A stretch of DNA of 64,000 bases from Tsukamurella sp. 8F (GTDB lineage Bacteria > Actinomycetota > Actinomycetes > Mycobacteriales > Mycobacteriaceae): contig NZ_JARFTP010000007.1 in assembly GCF_029167375.1 (NCBI RefSeq), positions 124,001 to 188,000 of the forward strand, given 5' to 3'. The notes beneath the pieces were generated by a model. That model was not told the origin of the DNA and ran no database searches. It was given only the letters and a program-made list of their open reading frames with translations. Shown one piece after another: positions 51,958 to 60,341 of the stretch. Made by a program: the position numbers and the translations under genes. Every line of letters starts with the position of its first letter. Position 1 is the stretch's first letter.

Positions 51958-52099
51958 CGCCGGCTCGTACACCCACGTAGCCTCTCCGGTGCCTGCCGAC
52001 CTGTGGAAGGCCGTGCCGGCCCACGAATCCAGGCGCGCGCCGGAGTCTCCAGTGCCGCAGACGGTCGTGGCGGGGCAGCGACTTGGTACGGTCGTCGCC

Positions 52100-52723
52100 G
52101 TGGCGGAGACCGAGGAGCGGCCCCGGCGCGCGGAGCACCTCGGTCCCGCGCGGCGCCGACCGCAGATCCTGGACGCCGCGCTCGATATCGCCATCGACGA
52201 CGGCGTGGACGCTGTGACCATCGCCGCCGTCGCCCGGCGCATGCACGTCACCCGCCCGGTGGTCTACGCGTGCTTCACCGATCGCAAGGCCCTGATCGAC
52301 GGCCTACTGCGCCGAGAGGAGGACCACCTCCGCGACGCGGTTCTCGACGCGCTGACGCCGCGGAAGGTCTACGCCGACACCGCCGTCTTCATCGACGGGT
52401 TCACGGCACTCCTGCGCTCCGTGGCCGCGCGACCGCAGGCCTGGATGCTCCTCTACAGCAGCCCCGACTCCGAGGTCGCCGACCTGTTCGGAAGGGGCCG
52501 CGCAACTGCTCTCGCGAAATGCACCGCGATGCTGCGGCCGACGCTGGCCGCGTGGGAAGTCCCCGACCACGAGCGCAAACTCCCCGCGCTCGTCGAGCTG
52601 TGGGTCTCCTCCGGCGAGGCCGCTGTGCGAACCCTTCTGGCCCGCAAAGACACCGAAGATGCGGTGGTGGAGTTGGGGAATCTGTTCGGCGCCGCGGTCT
52701 ATCACGCGCTCCGGTCGGCGTGA
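52100..52723 (+). CDS. TetR-family transcriptional regulator
   Basis: A 207-residue TetR regulator: the HTH in RRRPQILDAALDIAIDDGVD and RRMHVTRPVVYACFTDRKAL is typical, and the C-terminal domain is helical. GTG 52100 is chosen because the region upstream has no family resemblance and non-coding composition. It is downstream of the MpaB-type oxygenase gene and convergent with a secreted-protein gene (4 bases apart). Confidence 0.85.
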   Translation: MAETEERPRRAEHLGPARRRPQILDAALDIAIDDGVDAVTIAAVARRMHVTRPVVYACFTDRKALIDGLLRREEDHLRDAVLDALTPRKVYADTAVFIDGFTALLRSVAARPQAWMLLYSSPDSEVADLFGRGRATALAKCTAMLRPTLAAWEVPDHERKLPALVELWVSSGEAAVRTLLARKDTEDAVVELGNLFGAAVYHALRSA

Positions 52724-52727
52724 AAGC

Positions 52728-53240
52728 CTAGCGCCCGACGACCTTGCGGCGACTCGCAGTGACCGCGTGACCCGAGTCGTCGTGGCGGCACGTCACACCC
52801 GCCTGCTCGGACCGGCACGTGAATCCGTTCGCAGACAGCGAATGTCCGTACGGGAGCACACGGAGCTGGGAATCCGTCGTCCACAAGGGCTGCGTCGTGC
52901 AACTCGCGTACGGACCCGTGCTCTCGACTGCGACGTAGCCGTTCGGACCGCAGTCGGTCCACCTGTTCCCGCCGAACACCTCGTTGGGCCGGAACGGCAC
53001 CGACTGGGGCAGGCTCGCGGGGAGCTCTCCCGTACAGCCCGCCATAGGTCCGAAAGTCGTTGCGATACCGCAGTGGAAGCTTCCGCTGGGTGACACGAAA
53101 GCGTAGTTGCCGTTCGTATGGCGGTACAGCCCGGGAGCGTCGGGCGCTGCGGCCGCGGCCGGGCTCGCGAGTGCGGTGAACGCCGAGATCACGACGATTC
53201 CGCCGATCGCGCCGCGGATTGCGCAGGTCCTCGATGTCAC
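52728..53240 (-). CDS. secreted cysteine-rich protein of unknown function
   Basis: A 170-residue exported protein. A signal peptide is clear (AIRGAIGGIVVISAFTALAS followed by AAAAAP), and the mature part begins near APDAPGLYRHTNG. The mature chain has six spaced cysteines (HCGI, GCTG, DCG, SCTT, TCRS, TCRH), which suggests three disulfides. The pattern SPSGSFHCGI is shared by many small secreted mycobacterial proteins of unknown role. GTG 53240 follows GGAGGAATC with ideal spacing. Confidence 0.82.
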   Translation of the reverse strand: MTSRTCAIRGAIGGIVVISAFTALASPAAAAAPDAPGLYRHTNGNYAFVSPSGSFHCGIATTFGPMAGCTGELPASLPQSVPFRPNEVFGGNRWTDCGPNGYVAVESTGPYASCTTQPLWTTDSQLRVLPYGHSLSANGFTCRSEQAGVTCRHDDSGHAVTASRRKVVGR

Positions 53241-53405
53241 GATGATTCCTCCCCATGGTCTTTCGCGGCCGACACGGTCGCCTGAAGGGAGATCGCCTCG
53301 GGACCGGGGGTCGTTACCCGACCGACCGGCCCGTAACGACGCCTCAGCCGCACCCGATTCCGTCTCCGGAGGCGGCCGAGCGGCAGCCGGGATGGGGACG
53401 GGGAG

Positions 53406-54185
53406 ATGGCCGGAATCAGACGCGTCGTCGGCGCGACGGCGATCGCAGCGACAGTGGTCGCCGGTTGCTCGGAGGTAAGGGGCACGGCAGACGATTCTGC
53501 GCGGCAGTCCACAGCGGTGGTGCAGCCCAGCGGCACAGCCGCCGCGCGACCCGGCGGAGCGCACGTGACGCGGACCGGCACGCGTAATCCCACGCAGGCC
53601 GCGGCAGACCGCTCGGATGCGACGCCGGCCACGGCAGGTCACGGCAAGTGCGTGGACCCTGCGTCACCGGTGGTCGCGAACGCTCTCGCGTCCCTGGGCC
53701 CCTGGTATCTCTCGCACGACGAGCCGGTGCCCTTCGTGACGCTGAACGCGATGCCCGATGCGGTCGGCTCATGCCCGGACCTGATGTGGCTGGTGGCGAC
53801 CATCCAGGGCGGCACGGCGAGCTCCGCGAAACAGCTACTCTTCTTCGATCGGCGGGGCATCCTTCGTCCTGCCACCGCCGGCTACACCGTCTACCCGAAC
53901 GTCGTGCGGTCGGGGCCCACCGATGTGTGGGCCTCCTACATGTGGGGCGGGGTGGCCACCTGCTGCCCGACGGAAGGTCCTGTCGTCGTGCATTTCTCGC
54001 TGCGCGGCCGCGAGGTGCGACAAGACCGCGCCGTGCCGGAGGGGGCGACATCGCCGAAACAGGTGCGTCCGCCTGCGACCACAGCGCCCCGGCCGACCGC
54101 GACGCCCCGACCGACCGCGACGCGCCCGACGCCGACGCACCCGCCCAGTGCTGAGCCGCAGTCGTCGACGACGGCCCCGCGCTAG
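53406..54185 (+). CDS. LppP/LprE-type lipoprotein
   Basis: A 259-residue lipoprotein. Signal and lipobox are ATVVAGC with acylated Cys21. The LppP/LprE domain follows (WYLSHDEPVPFVTLNAMPDA, KQLLFFDRRGILRPATA), and a Thr/Pro-rich tail with repeats of the APRPTATPRPTATRP kind ends the chain, as in wall-spanning lipoproteins. Function is unknown. ATG 53406 starts MAGIRRVVGA. It is divergent from the secreted Cys-rich protein (165 bases) and overlaps the menC stop by 4 bases. Confidence 0.85.
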   Translation: MAGIRRVVGATAIAATVVAGCSEVRGTADDSARQSTAVVQPSGTAAARPGGAHVTRTGTRNPTQAAADRSDATPATAGHGKCVDPASPVVANALASLGPWYLSHDEPVPFVTLNAMPDAVGSCPDLMWLVATIQGGTASSAKQLLFFDRRGILRPATAGYTVYPNVVRSGPTDVWASYMWGGVATCCPTEGPVVVHFSLRGREVRQDRAVPEGATSPKQVRPPATTAPRPTATPRPTATRPTPTHPPSAEPQSSTTAPR

Positions 54186-55156
54186 CCGTGCTCGAGTAGC
54201 GCGAGCGCCCGCTCGGCGCGCTCGCGCCACCACCACTCGCGCGGCGCATCGGCACGATAGCGGTGCAGCAGTGCGGGATCCGGCGACGGCGCACGCTCCG
54301 GCACGGCGACGACGCCACGCTCGGAGCGCAGCGATCCGTCGCCGACGACGTCCGACACGAACAGCGCCAGCGTGTCGAGGCCGCATGCGTGGTCGAGACT
54401 CGGGAGGGTCGCCGCCAAGCGCACCCCGGCGGCGAGTCCGACGCTGGTCTCCAGGGCGGACGAGACCACGCAGGGCAGTTCCGTCGATTCGGCGACGGCG
54501 AGCGCGCGCTCGACCCCGCCCAGCGGCGTGCACTTGATGATCGCGACATCGGCGACATCGCGTGCCCGGGCGCGCATCGGATCGACAGCCCTGCGGATCA
54601 GCTCGTCCGCCGCGAGCGGAACGTCGGTGCGTGTGTGCAATTCCTTGAGCTGTTCATATGTTGCACAGGGCTGTTCGGCGTACTGCAGACCGCCGGCGGC
54701 ACGTTCCAGCAGTCTCAGGTTCGCGACCGCTTCGTCGACATCCCACGCGCCGTTGGCATCCACGCGGATCGCGCCGGAGGCCCCCAGCGCGTCCCGCACG
54801 GCCGACACCCGCTCGGCGTCCGCGCCGATCCCGGACTCGTGCGCCACCTTCACCTTGACGGTGCGGCACCCGGCACGGCGCACGTACTCCGCGGCGACCT
54901 CGGGGCCCACCGCGGGGACGATGCAGTTCACCTCGACTTCGGCGCGATGCGGCGCGGGCCAGGTGCCGAAGCAGGACTCCACCGCCGTCGCCATCCAGGT
55001 GGCGGCGACGACGTCGTCGTAGTCGTCGAACGGGCAGAACTCGCCCCAGCCGCTCGGCCCCTGCAGCACCATGCCCTCGCGCACGTCGATACCGCGGAAC
55101 CGTGCCGTCATGGGTATCGCGTAGACGTGCACACCCTGGAAGTCCGCAAGCTGCAT
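54182..55156 (-). CDS. menC: o-succinylbenzoate synthase MenC
   Basis: A 324-residue enolase-superfamily enzyme that dehydrates SHCHC to o-succinylbenzoate in menaquinone synthesis. The catalytic residues are visible in order: Lys in TVKVKV, Asp in RVDANGAWDVDEA, Glu in YAEQPC, Asp/Glu in LAADELI and the second base Lys in AIIKCTPLGG. The length matches actinobacterial MenC. It stands alone here, away from other men genes, between a lipoprotein gene (convergent, 4-base overlap) and the ATL gene (divergent, 23 bases). Confidence 0.94.
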   Translation of the reverse strand: MQLADFQGVHVYAIPMTARFRGIDVREGMVLQGPSGWGEFCPFDDYDDVVAATWMATAVESCFGTWPAPHRAEVEVNCIVPAVGPEVAAEYVRRAGCRTVKVKVAHESGIGADAERVSAVRDALGASGAIRVDANGAWDVDEAVANLRLLERAAGGLQYAEQPCATYEQLKELHTRTDVPLAADELIRRAVDPMRARARDVADVAIIKCTPLGGVERALAVAESTELPCVVSSALETSVGLAAGVRLAATLPSLDHACGLDTLALFVSDVVGDGSLRSERGVVAVPERAPSPDPALLHRYRADAPREWWWRERAERALALLEHG

Positions 55157-55179
55157 GGGGTTCAGACTACGGTCGAGGA

Positions 55180-55536
55180 ATGGGAGCGATCACGGACGAG
55201 GTCGTCGAGGCGGTGCGGGCGTGTGTCGCATCGATACCGCCGGGGCGGGTCATGACATACGGCGACATCGCGGACGCCCTCGGACTGAGTTCACCGCGGA
55301 TTCCCGCGGCGATCATGCGGGAGGACTCTGCGGATCTGCCGTGGCACCGGGTGATCCTCGCGAGCGGCCGGCCGGCACCGCACCTGCGGACCCGCCAGCT
55401 CGCGGCGTTGCGCGCCGAGGGCGTTCTCGCAGTAGACGGCCGGATCCCGCTACGTGAGGTGCGTTGGCATCCGAGCCCCTTGCCGGAGCATCCACCCCAC
55501 AACGGCGATGTGCGTACACCGCCTCAGCGGCGCTGA
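55180..55536 (+). CDS. alkyltransferase-like protein (ATL), DNA damage recognition
   Basis: A 118-residue protein with the DNA-binding domain of O6-alkylguanine alkyltransferases: VVEAVRACVASIPPGRVMTYGDIADALG and LPWHRVILASGRPAP. The acceptor Cys of PCHR is Trp (PWHR), so it cannot transfer alkyl groups; ATL proteins instead flip O6-alkylguanine and recruit nucleotide excision repair. ATG 55180 follows GAGGA. The position agrees with Rv3204. The 3' end overlaps the convergent CbiX-like gene by 13 bases. Confidence 0.92.
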   Translation: MGAITDEVVEAVRACVASIPPGRVMTYGDIADALGLSSPRIPAAIMREDSADLPWHRVILASGRPAPHLRTRQLAALRAEGVLAVDGRIPLREVRWHPSPLPEHPPHNGDVRTPPQRR

Positions 55537-56243
55537 GCGACGTGTGTTGCGGCGGCTGTGAAGCGCTCCGCGATGAGGCCCACCACCTCTGGCGCCACGC
55601 CGAGCGGCGCGGTCACGCCGTCGGCACCCGCATCGGCCAGTCGCGAGTGGAACAGCCCAGGCGCGAGCTGATAGGACGCGACGAAGACACGTCCCGCGCC
55701 CGCATCGCCGACCTCACGTCGGACGGCCGCCACCGCGTCGGAGACCAGGGGCTCGCCGGCCGCCTGGAAACCGTGCGGCACATCGTCTCCCACCTCGGCA
55801 GCCAGCATCGCAGCCATGCGGCGGACATCGTCGCGAGCACGCGGATCGGATGAGCCGGTAGCGCCCAGCACCACCCTGTCACCCGGCACCCATCCCGCCT
55901 CGCGCAAGCGGCGCACGAGGGCACATGCCAGCGCCGGATCGGGCCCCAGTGGCCGGGACGCGGTGGCAGAAGGATGCCCGCTCGCCTCGAGATGCCGGGG
56001 CAGGTCGCTGTGGACGTGGTAGCCGGCCGCCAGGAAGCAGGGCACGAGAACCGTGGGGCGCGGGTCGGCGGCGAGCAGCTCGCGCGGCGACGGGCCGAGG
56101 ACGTCTACGAATGCCACGGCGACGGGAGCCCCGACGCGCTGTGCCACCGCCCGCGCCAGGTCGCCCACGACCGCCACGCCGCGCACGGAGCGGGTTCCGT
56201 GCGCAACGAGGATCCGGCGGGTCGCCGTCGTGGGGTCCTGCAT
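55524..56243 (-). CDS. CbiX/sirohydrochlorin-chelatase-like protein
   Basis: A 239-residue class II chelatase-like protein. The first half has ILVAHGTRSVRG with the metal-binding His, and VLVPCFLAAGYHVHSDLPRH with the second His; the second half repeats the fold (VVLGATGSSDPRARDD). Such enzymes insert Fe or Co into sirohydrochlorin for siroheme or cobalamin. The ATG at 56243 lies one base after the upstream TIGR02569 stop, so the two are one transcript. Exact metal and pathway cannot be fixed. Confidence 0.86.
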   Translation of the reverse strand: MQDPTTATRRILVAHGTRSVRGVAVVGDLARAVAQRVGAPVAVAFVDVLGPSPRELLAADPRPTVLVPCFLAAGYHVHSDLPRHLEASGHPSATASRPLGPDPALACALVRRLREAGWVPGDRVVLGATGSSDPRARDDVRRMAAMLAAEVGDDVPHGFQAAGEPLVSDAVAAVRREVGDAGAGRVFVASYQLAPGLFHSRLADAGADGVTAPLGVAPEVVGLIAERFTAAATHVAQRR

Positions 56244-56244
56244 G

Positions 56245-57099
56245 TCAGAGGATCCAGGTAGCCAGCTCGACGGCACGCTCGAGGCCGGGGAACGCCTCGG
56301 CGGTCGAGCGCGGGTGCAGGGCGTGGACGGCGAGCCGGAAGATCAGCGCGCGCAGCACCATCTGCGGCCACTCGGGCAGGTCGCGCCAGCGCACCAGGAG
56401 CTCATCGTCGGCTCCGCCCCAGGCGAGCGCGTCCACGACGACGACGGCCGCCGCCCAGGCCGCGGGACGCCAGTACGGGGTGATATCCGTGATCCCGGGA
56501 GCGGCGGCGCCCGCGAACAGGACCGTTCCGAAGAGATCGCCGTGCACCAGCTGCGGCTTGGCCTCGACGGGGGTACGCAGTGTCGCGAGCCGCTTGACCA
56601 GCTCGAGACTGTGCTGTGAGTCCTCGGAGAGGTCCGCCAACGCGCCCATCTTGGTGGCGACGGACAACGGGTTGTTCTCCCACGCGGCGCGATCTGCGAA
56701 GCCGAACACGTCGACGTCGGTGAACGGTGCCACCGGCTGCGCGAGCAGGAACCGCGGACGGTCCAGCCCGGCGATCTTCTCGTGGAGCCTGTTGGCCAGC
56801 GACACGATCTCGTCGTACCGCGGCTCCGGGGAACCGGCGATGAAGGTGTCGGCCCGCCAGCCGGACACGACGTAGCGACCGTCGGTAGCGCGGAACGGCC
56901 GCGCGAGCCGCATGCCCTCGACATACAGGTTCTCCCGTACCTTCGCGGACCAGGCGGCACGGGCGTGGTCTGCGACCAGCGAGAGCACTACCTCGCCCAC
57001 GCGCCAACCCCCGTCCCAGTCCGGCCCCAGCGCGATGGGGGTGGACTCGGACAGGCCGAAGGTCGACAGCACGTGTTCAGGCGGCTCCACTGGGCTCAC
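56245..57099 (-). CDS. TIGR02569-family protein (Rv3205c-like), phosphotransferase-like fold
   Basis: 284 residues of an actinobacteria-specific family (TIGR02569). PQLVHGDLFGTVLFAGAAAP matches the Brenner-type catalytic loop of aminoglycoside-phosphotransferase-like kinases, with LVHGDL present, though a nucleotide-binding lysine is not obvious. The biochemical role is unknown. It matches Rv3205c in position and is followed directly by the CbiX-like gene. Confidence 0.88.
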   Translation of the reverse strand: MSPVEPPEHVLSTFGLSESTPIALGPDWDGGWRVGEVVLSLVADHARAAWSAKVRENLYVEGMRLARPFRATDGRYVVSGWRADTFIAGSPEPRYDEIVSLANRLHEKIAGLDRPRFLLAQPVAPFTDVDVFGFADRAAWENNPLSVATKMGALADLSEDSQHSLELVKRLATLRTPVEAKPQLVHGDLFGTVLFAGAAAPGITDITPYWRPAAWAAAVVVVDALAWGGADDELLVRWRDLPEWPQMVLRALIFRLAVHALHPRSTAEAFPGLERAVELATWIL

Positions 57100-57120
57100 G
57101 GAGAACGAATCTACCGGTCG

Positions 57121-57558
57121 CTACTCCTTAGGCTCGACAAGGAAGATCGGAATGACGCGATCGGTACGCTTCTTGTAGTCGGCGTAGTCGGGAAATGCGG
57201 CGACACCGCGCTCCCACCACTCGTCGTACTCGGCGCCGCTGATCTCGCGCGCGACACCCGAAACGATCTCGGTTCCGTCCTGGACGTCCACCTCCGGATT
57301 ACCGAGGAAGCTGTAGTACCAGGCCGGATTGTCGGGCGCGCCGCCCTTGGACGCGAATGCGGCGTACACGCCGTCCTTCTCCACCCGCATCAACGGACGG
57401 CGGTAGAGCTTGCCGGACTTACGGCCGCGGTAGGTGAAGACGACTACCTGCTGTCCCCGTACGCCCACCGAATCGGTCGTACCGGTCTCGTCGATCTTGG
57501 CCAGTTGCTCCGCGACCCAACCGGCCTTCTCCTGTGCGTACTCACCACTCAGTGTCAT
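57121..57558 (-). CDS. deazaflavin (F420)-dependent nitroreductase, Ddn family
   Basis: A 145-residue split beta-barrel protein of the Ddn group, which uses reduced F420. Characteristic stretches are VVFTYRGRKSGKLYRRPLMRV, GGAPDNPAWYYSFLGNPEVDVQDG and VPIFLVEP-type endings (VIPIFLVEPKE). ATG 57558 starts MTLSGEYAQE, typical for the family. Related enzymes activate pretomanid-like nitroimidazoles and reduce quinones; the native substrate is open. It is divergent from the GntR gene, with 77 bases between the starts. Confidence 0.92.
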   Translation of the reverse strand: MTLSGEYAQEKAGWVAEQLAKIDETGTTDSVGVRGQQVVVFTYRGRKSGKLYRRPLMRVEKDGVYAAFASKGGAPDNPAWYYSFLGNPEVDVQDGTEIVSGVAREISGAEYDEWWERGVAAFPDYADYKKRTDRVIPIFLVEPKE

Positions 57559-57603
57559 GGCCCGCACAACCGCGTGGACCGCCGCCGATATTCCTGTTAC
57601 ATT

Positions 57604-57624
57604 TGTACTAGTACTACTAATACA
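57604..57624. promoter_or_regulatory. GntR/YtrA-type palindromic operator
   Basis: A 21-bp near-perfect palindrome TGTACTAGTA-C-TACTAATACA with one mismatched pair. It lies 11 bases upstream of the gntR start and ~46 bases from the divergent nitroreductase start. Its AT-rich character stands out from the GC-rich surroundings. It is most likely the autoregulatory site of the GntR protein. Confidence 0.75.
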
Positions 57625-57635
57625 GATGGGGTTCC

Positions 57636-58031
57636 GTGGACGTCTACATCGATCCGCTGTCGTCCGATCCGATCTACCAGCAGATCCGCGATCGGATCGT
57701 CGAGGCGGTCGCCGCTGGGCGCCTGAAGGCCGGTGCGCCACTCGTGGCCGTCCGCACGCTGGCCGCGGCGTTCGGCATCAACCCGGCCACCGTCGCGAAG
57801 GCGTACAACCTGCTGCGCGAGGAGGGCATCGTGGCCACCAACCGCAAGTCCGGCTCGGTGATCGCCCGCGATCCGTCGTCGGGCCCCCCGCGACCAGGGT
57901 TCGACGAGGCGTGGCGCGGGCGCCTCCAGACACTCCTCGCCGAGGGCACGGCACACGGCCTCCCTGAGGATCGGATACTCGACGAATGCCGCTCCATCAC
58001 AAGACGATTCATACGGGAAGAGGACGCCTGA
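57636..58031 (+). CDS. GntR-family regulator, YtrA subfamily
   Basis: A 131-residue GntR protein: winged HTH in residues 1-75 (SSDPIYQQIRDRIVEAVAAG, AFGINPATVAKAYNLLREEG), with the short C-terminal helix region of YtrA members rather than a full ligand domain. GTG 57636 is close behind a clear palindromic operator. Its stop overlaps the ATG of the DUF1648 membrane gene (TGATG), so the two form an operon, the usual arrangement for YtrA-type regulators and their membrane targets. Confidence 0.93.
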   Translation: MDVYIDPLSSDPIYQQIRDRIVEAVAAGRLKAGAPLVAVRTLAAAFGINPATVAKAYNLLREEGIVATNRKSGSVIARDPSSGPPRPGFDEAWRGRLQTLLAEGTAHGLPEDRILDECRSITRRFIREEDA

Positions 58032-59116
58032 TGGTCTACGCCGACGCCCTGGTCACGCTTCTGCTCGGCGCGTTACTGCTGTGCACACCCGCACTGAGCC
58101 GCACCACCGTTCCCCTGGGGGTGTCCATCCCGCGCAGCCGGATCGACGACCCCGCCGTCGCCGCCGGGATCCGACGATTCCGCGTCGGCACTCTCGCGGC
58201 AACCGTCGTCGCGGTGGTGGTCGCCCTCGCGGCCGCAGCACTACCGGCCCGGGCGCAGGCCCTCGCCGCCGGTGTGTGCCCCTTACTCCTGCTGCTCGGC
58301 GCCCTACTCTCGATGCAGGCCGGGCGTGCCGGCATCCGCCGCGCGAAGATCGACGGCGACTGGTACGCCGGTACCACCGTCCGCGTCGGCGCCAGTGTCA
58401 CGCGCGACGACCGGCCCGCCACACCCTGGGTTCCCTACGCGGTGGCGACGGCCGTGCTTGCGGCGGCCGCCAGCCTCCTCACCGTCTGGTACGACCGGAT
58501 CCCCGCGCGGATCCCGCAGCAGGTCGACGGATCCGGCGTCACGCGATGGGCCGACAAGAGCGCGGGATCCGTGTTCGGTCCCCTACTCGTCGGCCTGACG
58601 GTCGTCGCGGTGACGTGGGGGCTGGCATGGTTGATTCGCCGGTTGCCCGTCCGGCACCTGCCGGACGGCAATCCCCAGTCCGCCCGTGCCCGCGAGCGCG
58701 CCGCGCGGGAGGTGACGCAGCGGATCCTCGCCGCGACTTCCGTGGCCGTGGCCGTCGTCGTGTCGGGCGCCGCAACGCTGCTCGCCCTGGACGCGCCGAT
58801 CAAGACTCTCAATGCGTTCGCAGCGGCCACCGTCGTCGCCGTCGTGGCGGTGGTGCTCGGCTCCGTCGTGCTCGGGTTCCGTCGTATCCGGAACGCCGCG
58901 GCGATGCCCGGCGACGGGCCCGACTCTCCCGACGACGACGCGCGATGGAAGGCCGGCGTCTTCTACGTCGCGCCTGACGATCCGGCGATCCTGGTCCCCA
59001 AGCGGATGGGCATCGGCTACACCGTCAACCTGGGCAATCCGGTCGGGTTGTCGATCACCGCGGTCGTTCTGCTCGGGGCGGTCGCGGCGGCGACGCTGCC
59101 GGCGCTCCTCGCCTGA
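58031..59116 (+). CDS. DUF1648/DUF5808 membrane protein
   Basis: A 361-residue polytopic protein. DUF1648 is seen as WYDRIPARIPQQVDGSGVTRWADK between helices, and the C-terminal DUF5808 as FYVAPDDPAILVPKRMGIGY. About eight hydrophobic helices are present. Its role is unknown; such genes are usually paired with YtrA-type GntR regulators and respond to envelope stress in some bacteria. It is translationally coupled to gntR and convergent with moeZ. Confidence 0.88.
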   Translation: MVYADALVTLLLGALLLCTPALSRTTVPLGVSIPRSRIDDPAVAAGIRRFRVGTLAATVVAVVVALAAAALPARAQALAAGVCPLLLLLGALLSMQAGRAGIRRAKIDGDWYAGTTVRVGASVTRDDRPATPWVPYAVATAVLAAAASLLTVWYDRIPARIPQQVDGSGVTRWADKSAGSVFGPLLVGLTVVAVTWGLAWLIRRLPVRHLPDGNPQSARARERAAREVTQRILAATSVAVAVVVSGAATLLALDAPIKTLNAFAAATVVAVVAVVLGSVVLGFRRIRNAAAMPGDGPDSPDDDARWKAGVFYVAPDDPAILVPKRMGIGYTVNLGNPVGLSITAVVLLGAVAAATLPALLA

Positions 59117-59122
59117 CGCGGA

Positions 59123-60298
59123 TCAATAGACGGGAAGCGACGTGTCTACCGTCTTCGCCCAGGCAGCAATGCCGCCCTGCAGATGCACAGCGTCGTTGTA
59201 GCCCGCCTTGTGCACCGCGGCGAGCACCTCGGCGGATCGCACGCCGGTCTTGCAGTACAGGACGAGGGGCTTGTCTGCCGAGACCTCGGCGAGACCCGCA
59301 CCGGTCTCGAAGTGCGACTTCGGCACGAGTTTCGCACCGTCGATGCGCACTATGTCCCACTCGACCGGCTCGCGCACGTCGACGAGCTGGAAATCGCGTC
59401 CCTCGGCCCGCATCACCTGGAGTTGCTCCGGTGTGATGGTGGAGCCCGCGGCGGCCTCCGCGGCCTCATCGGACACGACCCCGCAGAACTCCTCGTAGTC
59501 GATGAGTCCGGTGATCCGTGGCGTCTCCGGGTCCTTCCGGATCCGAATAGTGCGGTAGCTCATCTCCAGGGCGTCATACACCATGAGCCTGCCCAGGAGC
59601 GGCTCGCCGATGCCGGTGATCAGCTTGATGGCCTCGGTCCCCATGATCGAGCCGATCGACGCGCACAGGATGCCCAGCACGCCGCCCTCGGCACACGACG
59701 GCACCATGCCGGGCGGGGGCGCCACCGGGTAGAGGTCGCGATAGTTGAGGCCCTTGCCATTCGGCGCGTCCTCCCAGAAGACGGAGGCCTGCCCCTCGAA
59801 CCGGAAGATCGAACCCCACACGTACGGCTTGTGCGCGAGTACGGCGGCGTCGTTCACCAGGTAGCGGGTGGCGAAGTTGTCGGTTCCGTCGAGGATCAGG
59901 TCGTACTGCTCGAACAACTCCACCGCGTTGTCCGGCTCGAGCCGGATCGGATGCAGGTTCACGGTGACGAACGGGTTGATCTCGCGGATCGAATCGCGAG
60001 CACTCTCGCCCTTCGGCCGGCCCACATCGGACGCACCGTGGATCACCTGGCGTTGCAGGTTCGACTCGTCGACCTCATCGAACTCGACGATGCCGATGGT
60101 GCCGACTCCTGCGGCCGCGAGGTACAGCAGAGCGGGGCTACCGAGGCCGCCCGCGCCGATCACGAGCACACGTGCATTCTTCAGACGTTTCTGCCCGTCG
60201 ACGCCCAGATCCGGGATGATGAGGTGCCGCGAATACCGCGCCACCTCCTCGCGGGTCAGCTCGGCTGCGGGCTCGACAAGGGGCGGAAGATCACTCAC
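59123..60298 (-). CDS. moeZ: adenylyltransferase/sulfurtransferase MoeZ
   Basis: A 391-residue E1-like enzyme with rhodanese domain. The N-terminal ThiF/MoeB part has VLVIGAGGLGSPALLYL for ATP binding and the RQVIHGASDVGR segment; the catalytic region contains PSCAEGGVLG. The C-terminal rhodanese carries active Cys in LYCKTGVRSAE. It adenylates and thiolates sulfur-carrier proteins such as MoaD, CysO and ThiS. The length and position agree with Rv3206c. Confidence 0.96.
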   Translation of the reverse strand: MSDLPPLVEPAAELTREEVARYSRHLIIPDLGVDGQKRLKNARVLVIGAGGLGSPALLYLAAAGVGTIGIVEFDEVDESNLQRQVIHGASDVGRPKGESARDSIREINPFVTVNLHPIRLEPDNAVELFEQYDLILDGTDNFATRYLVNDAAVLAHKPYVWGSIFRFEGQASVFWEDAPNGKGLNYRDLYPVAPPPGMVPSCAEGGVLGILCASIGSIMGTEAIKLITGIGEPLLGRLMVYDALEMSYRTIRIRKDPETPRITGLIDYEEFCGVVSDEAAEAAAGSTITPEQLQVMRAEGRDFQLVDVREPVEWDIVRIDGAKLVPKSHFETGAGLAEVSADKPLVLYCKTGVRSAEVLAAVHKAGYNDAVHLQGGIAAWAKTVDTSLPVY

Positions 60299-60341
60299 GA
60301 TGTGGTCAACGCGCCGAGCGGGCGACGGATTCCCGCTGTGG

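Noticed and set aside
55524-56276. Longer start for the CbiX-like gene at 56276
   Set aside because: It would overlap the TIGR02569 gene by ~30 bases and add residues before the conserved RRILVAHGT; ATG 56243 fits a coupled operon.
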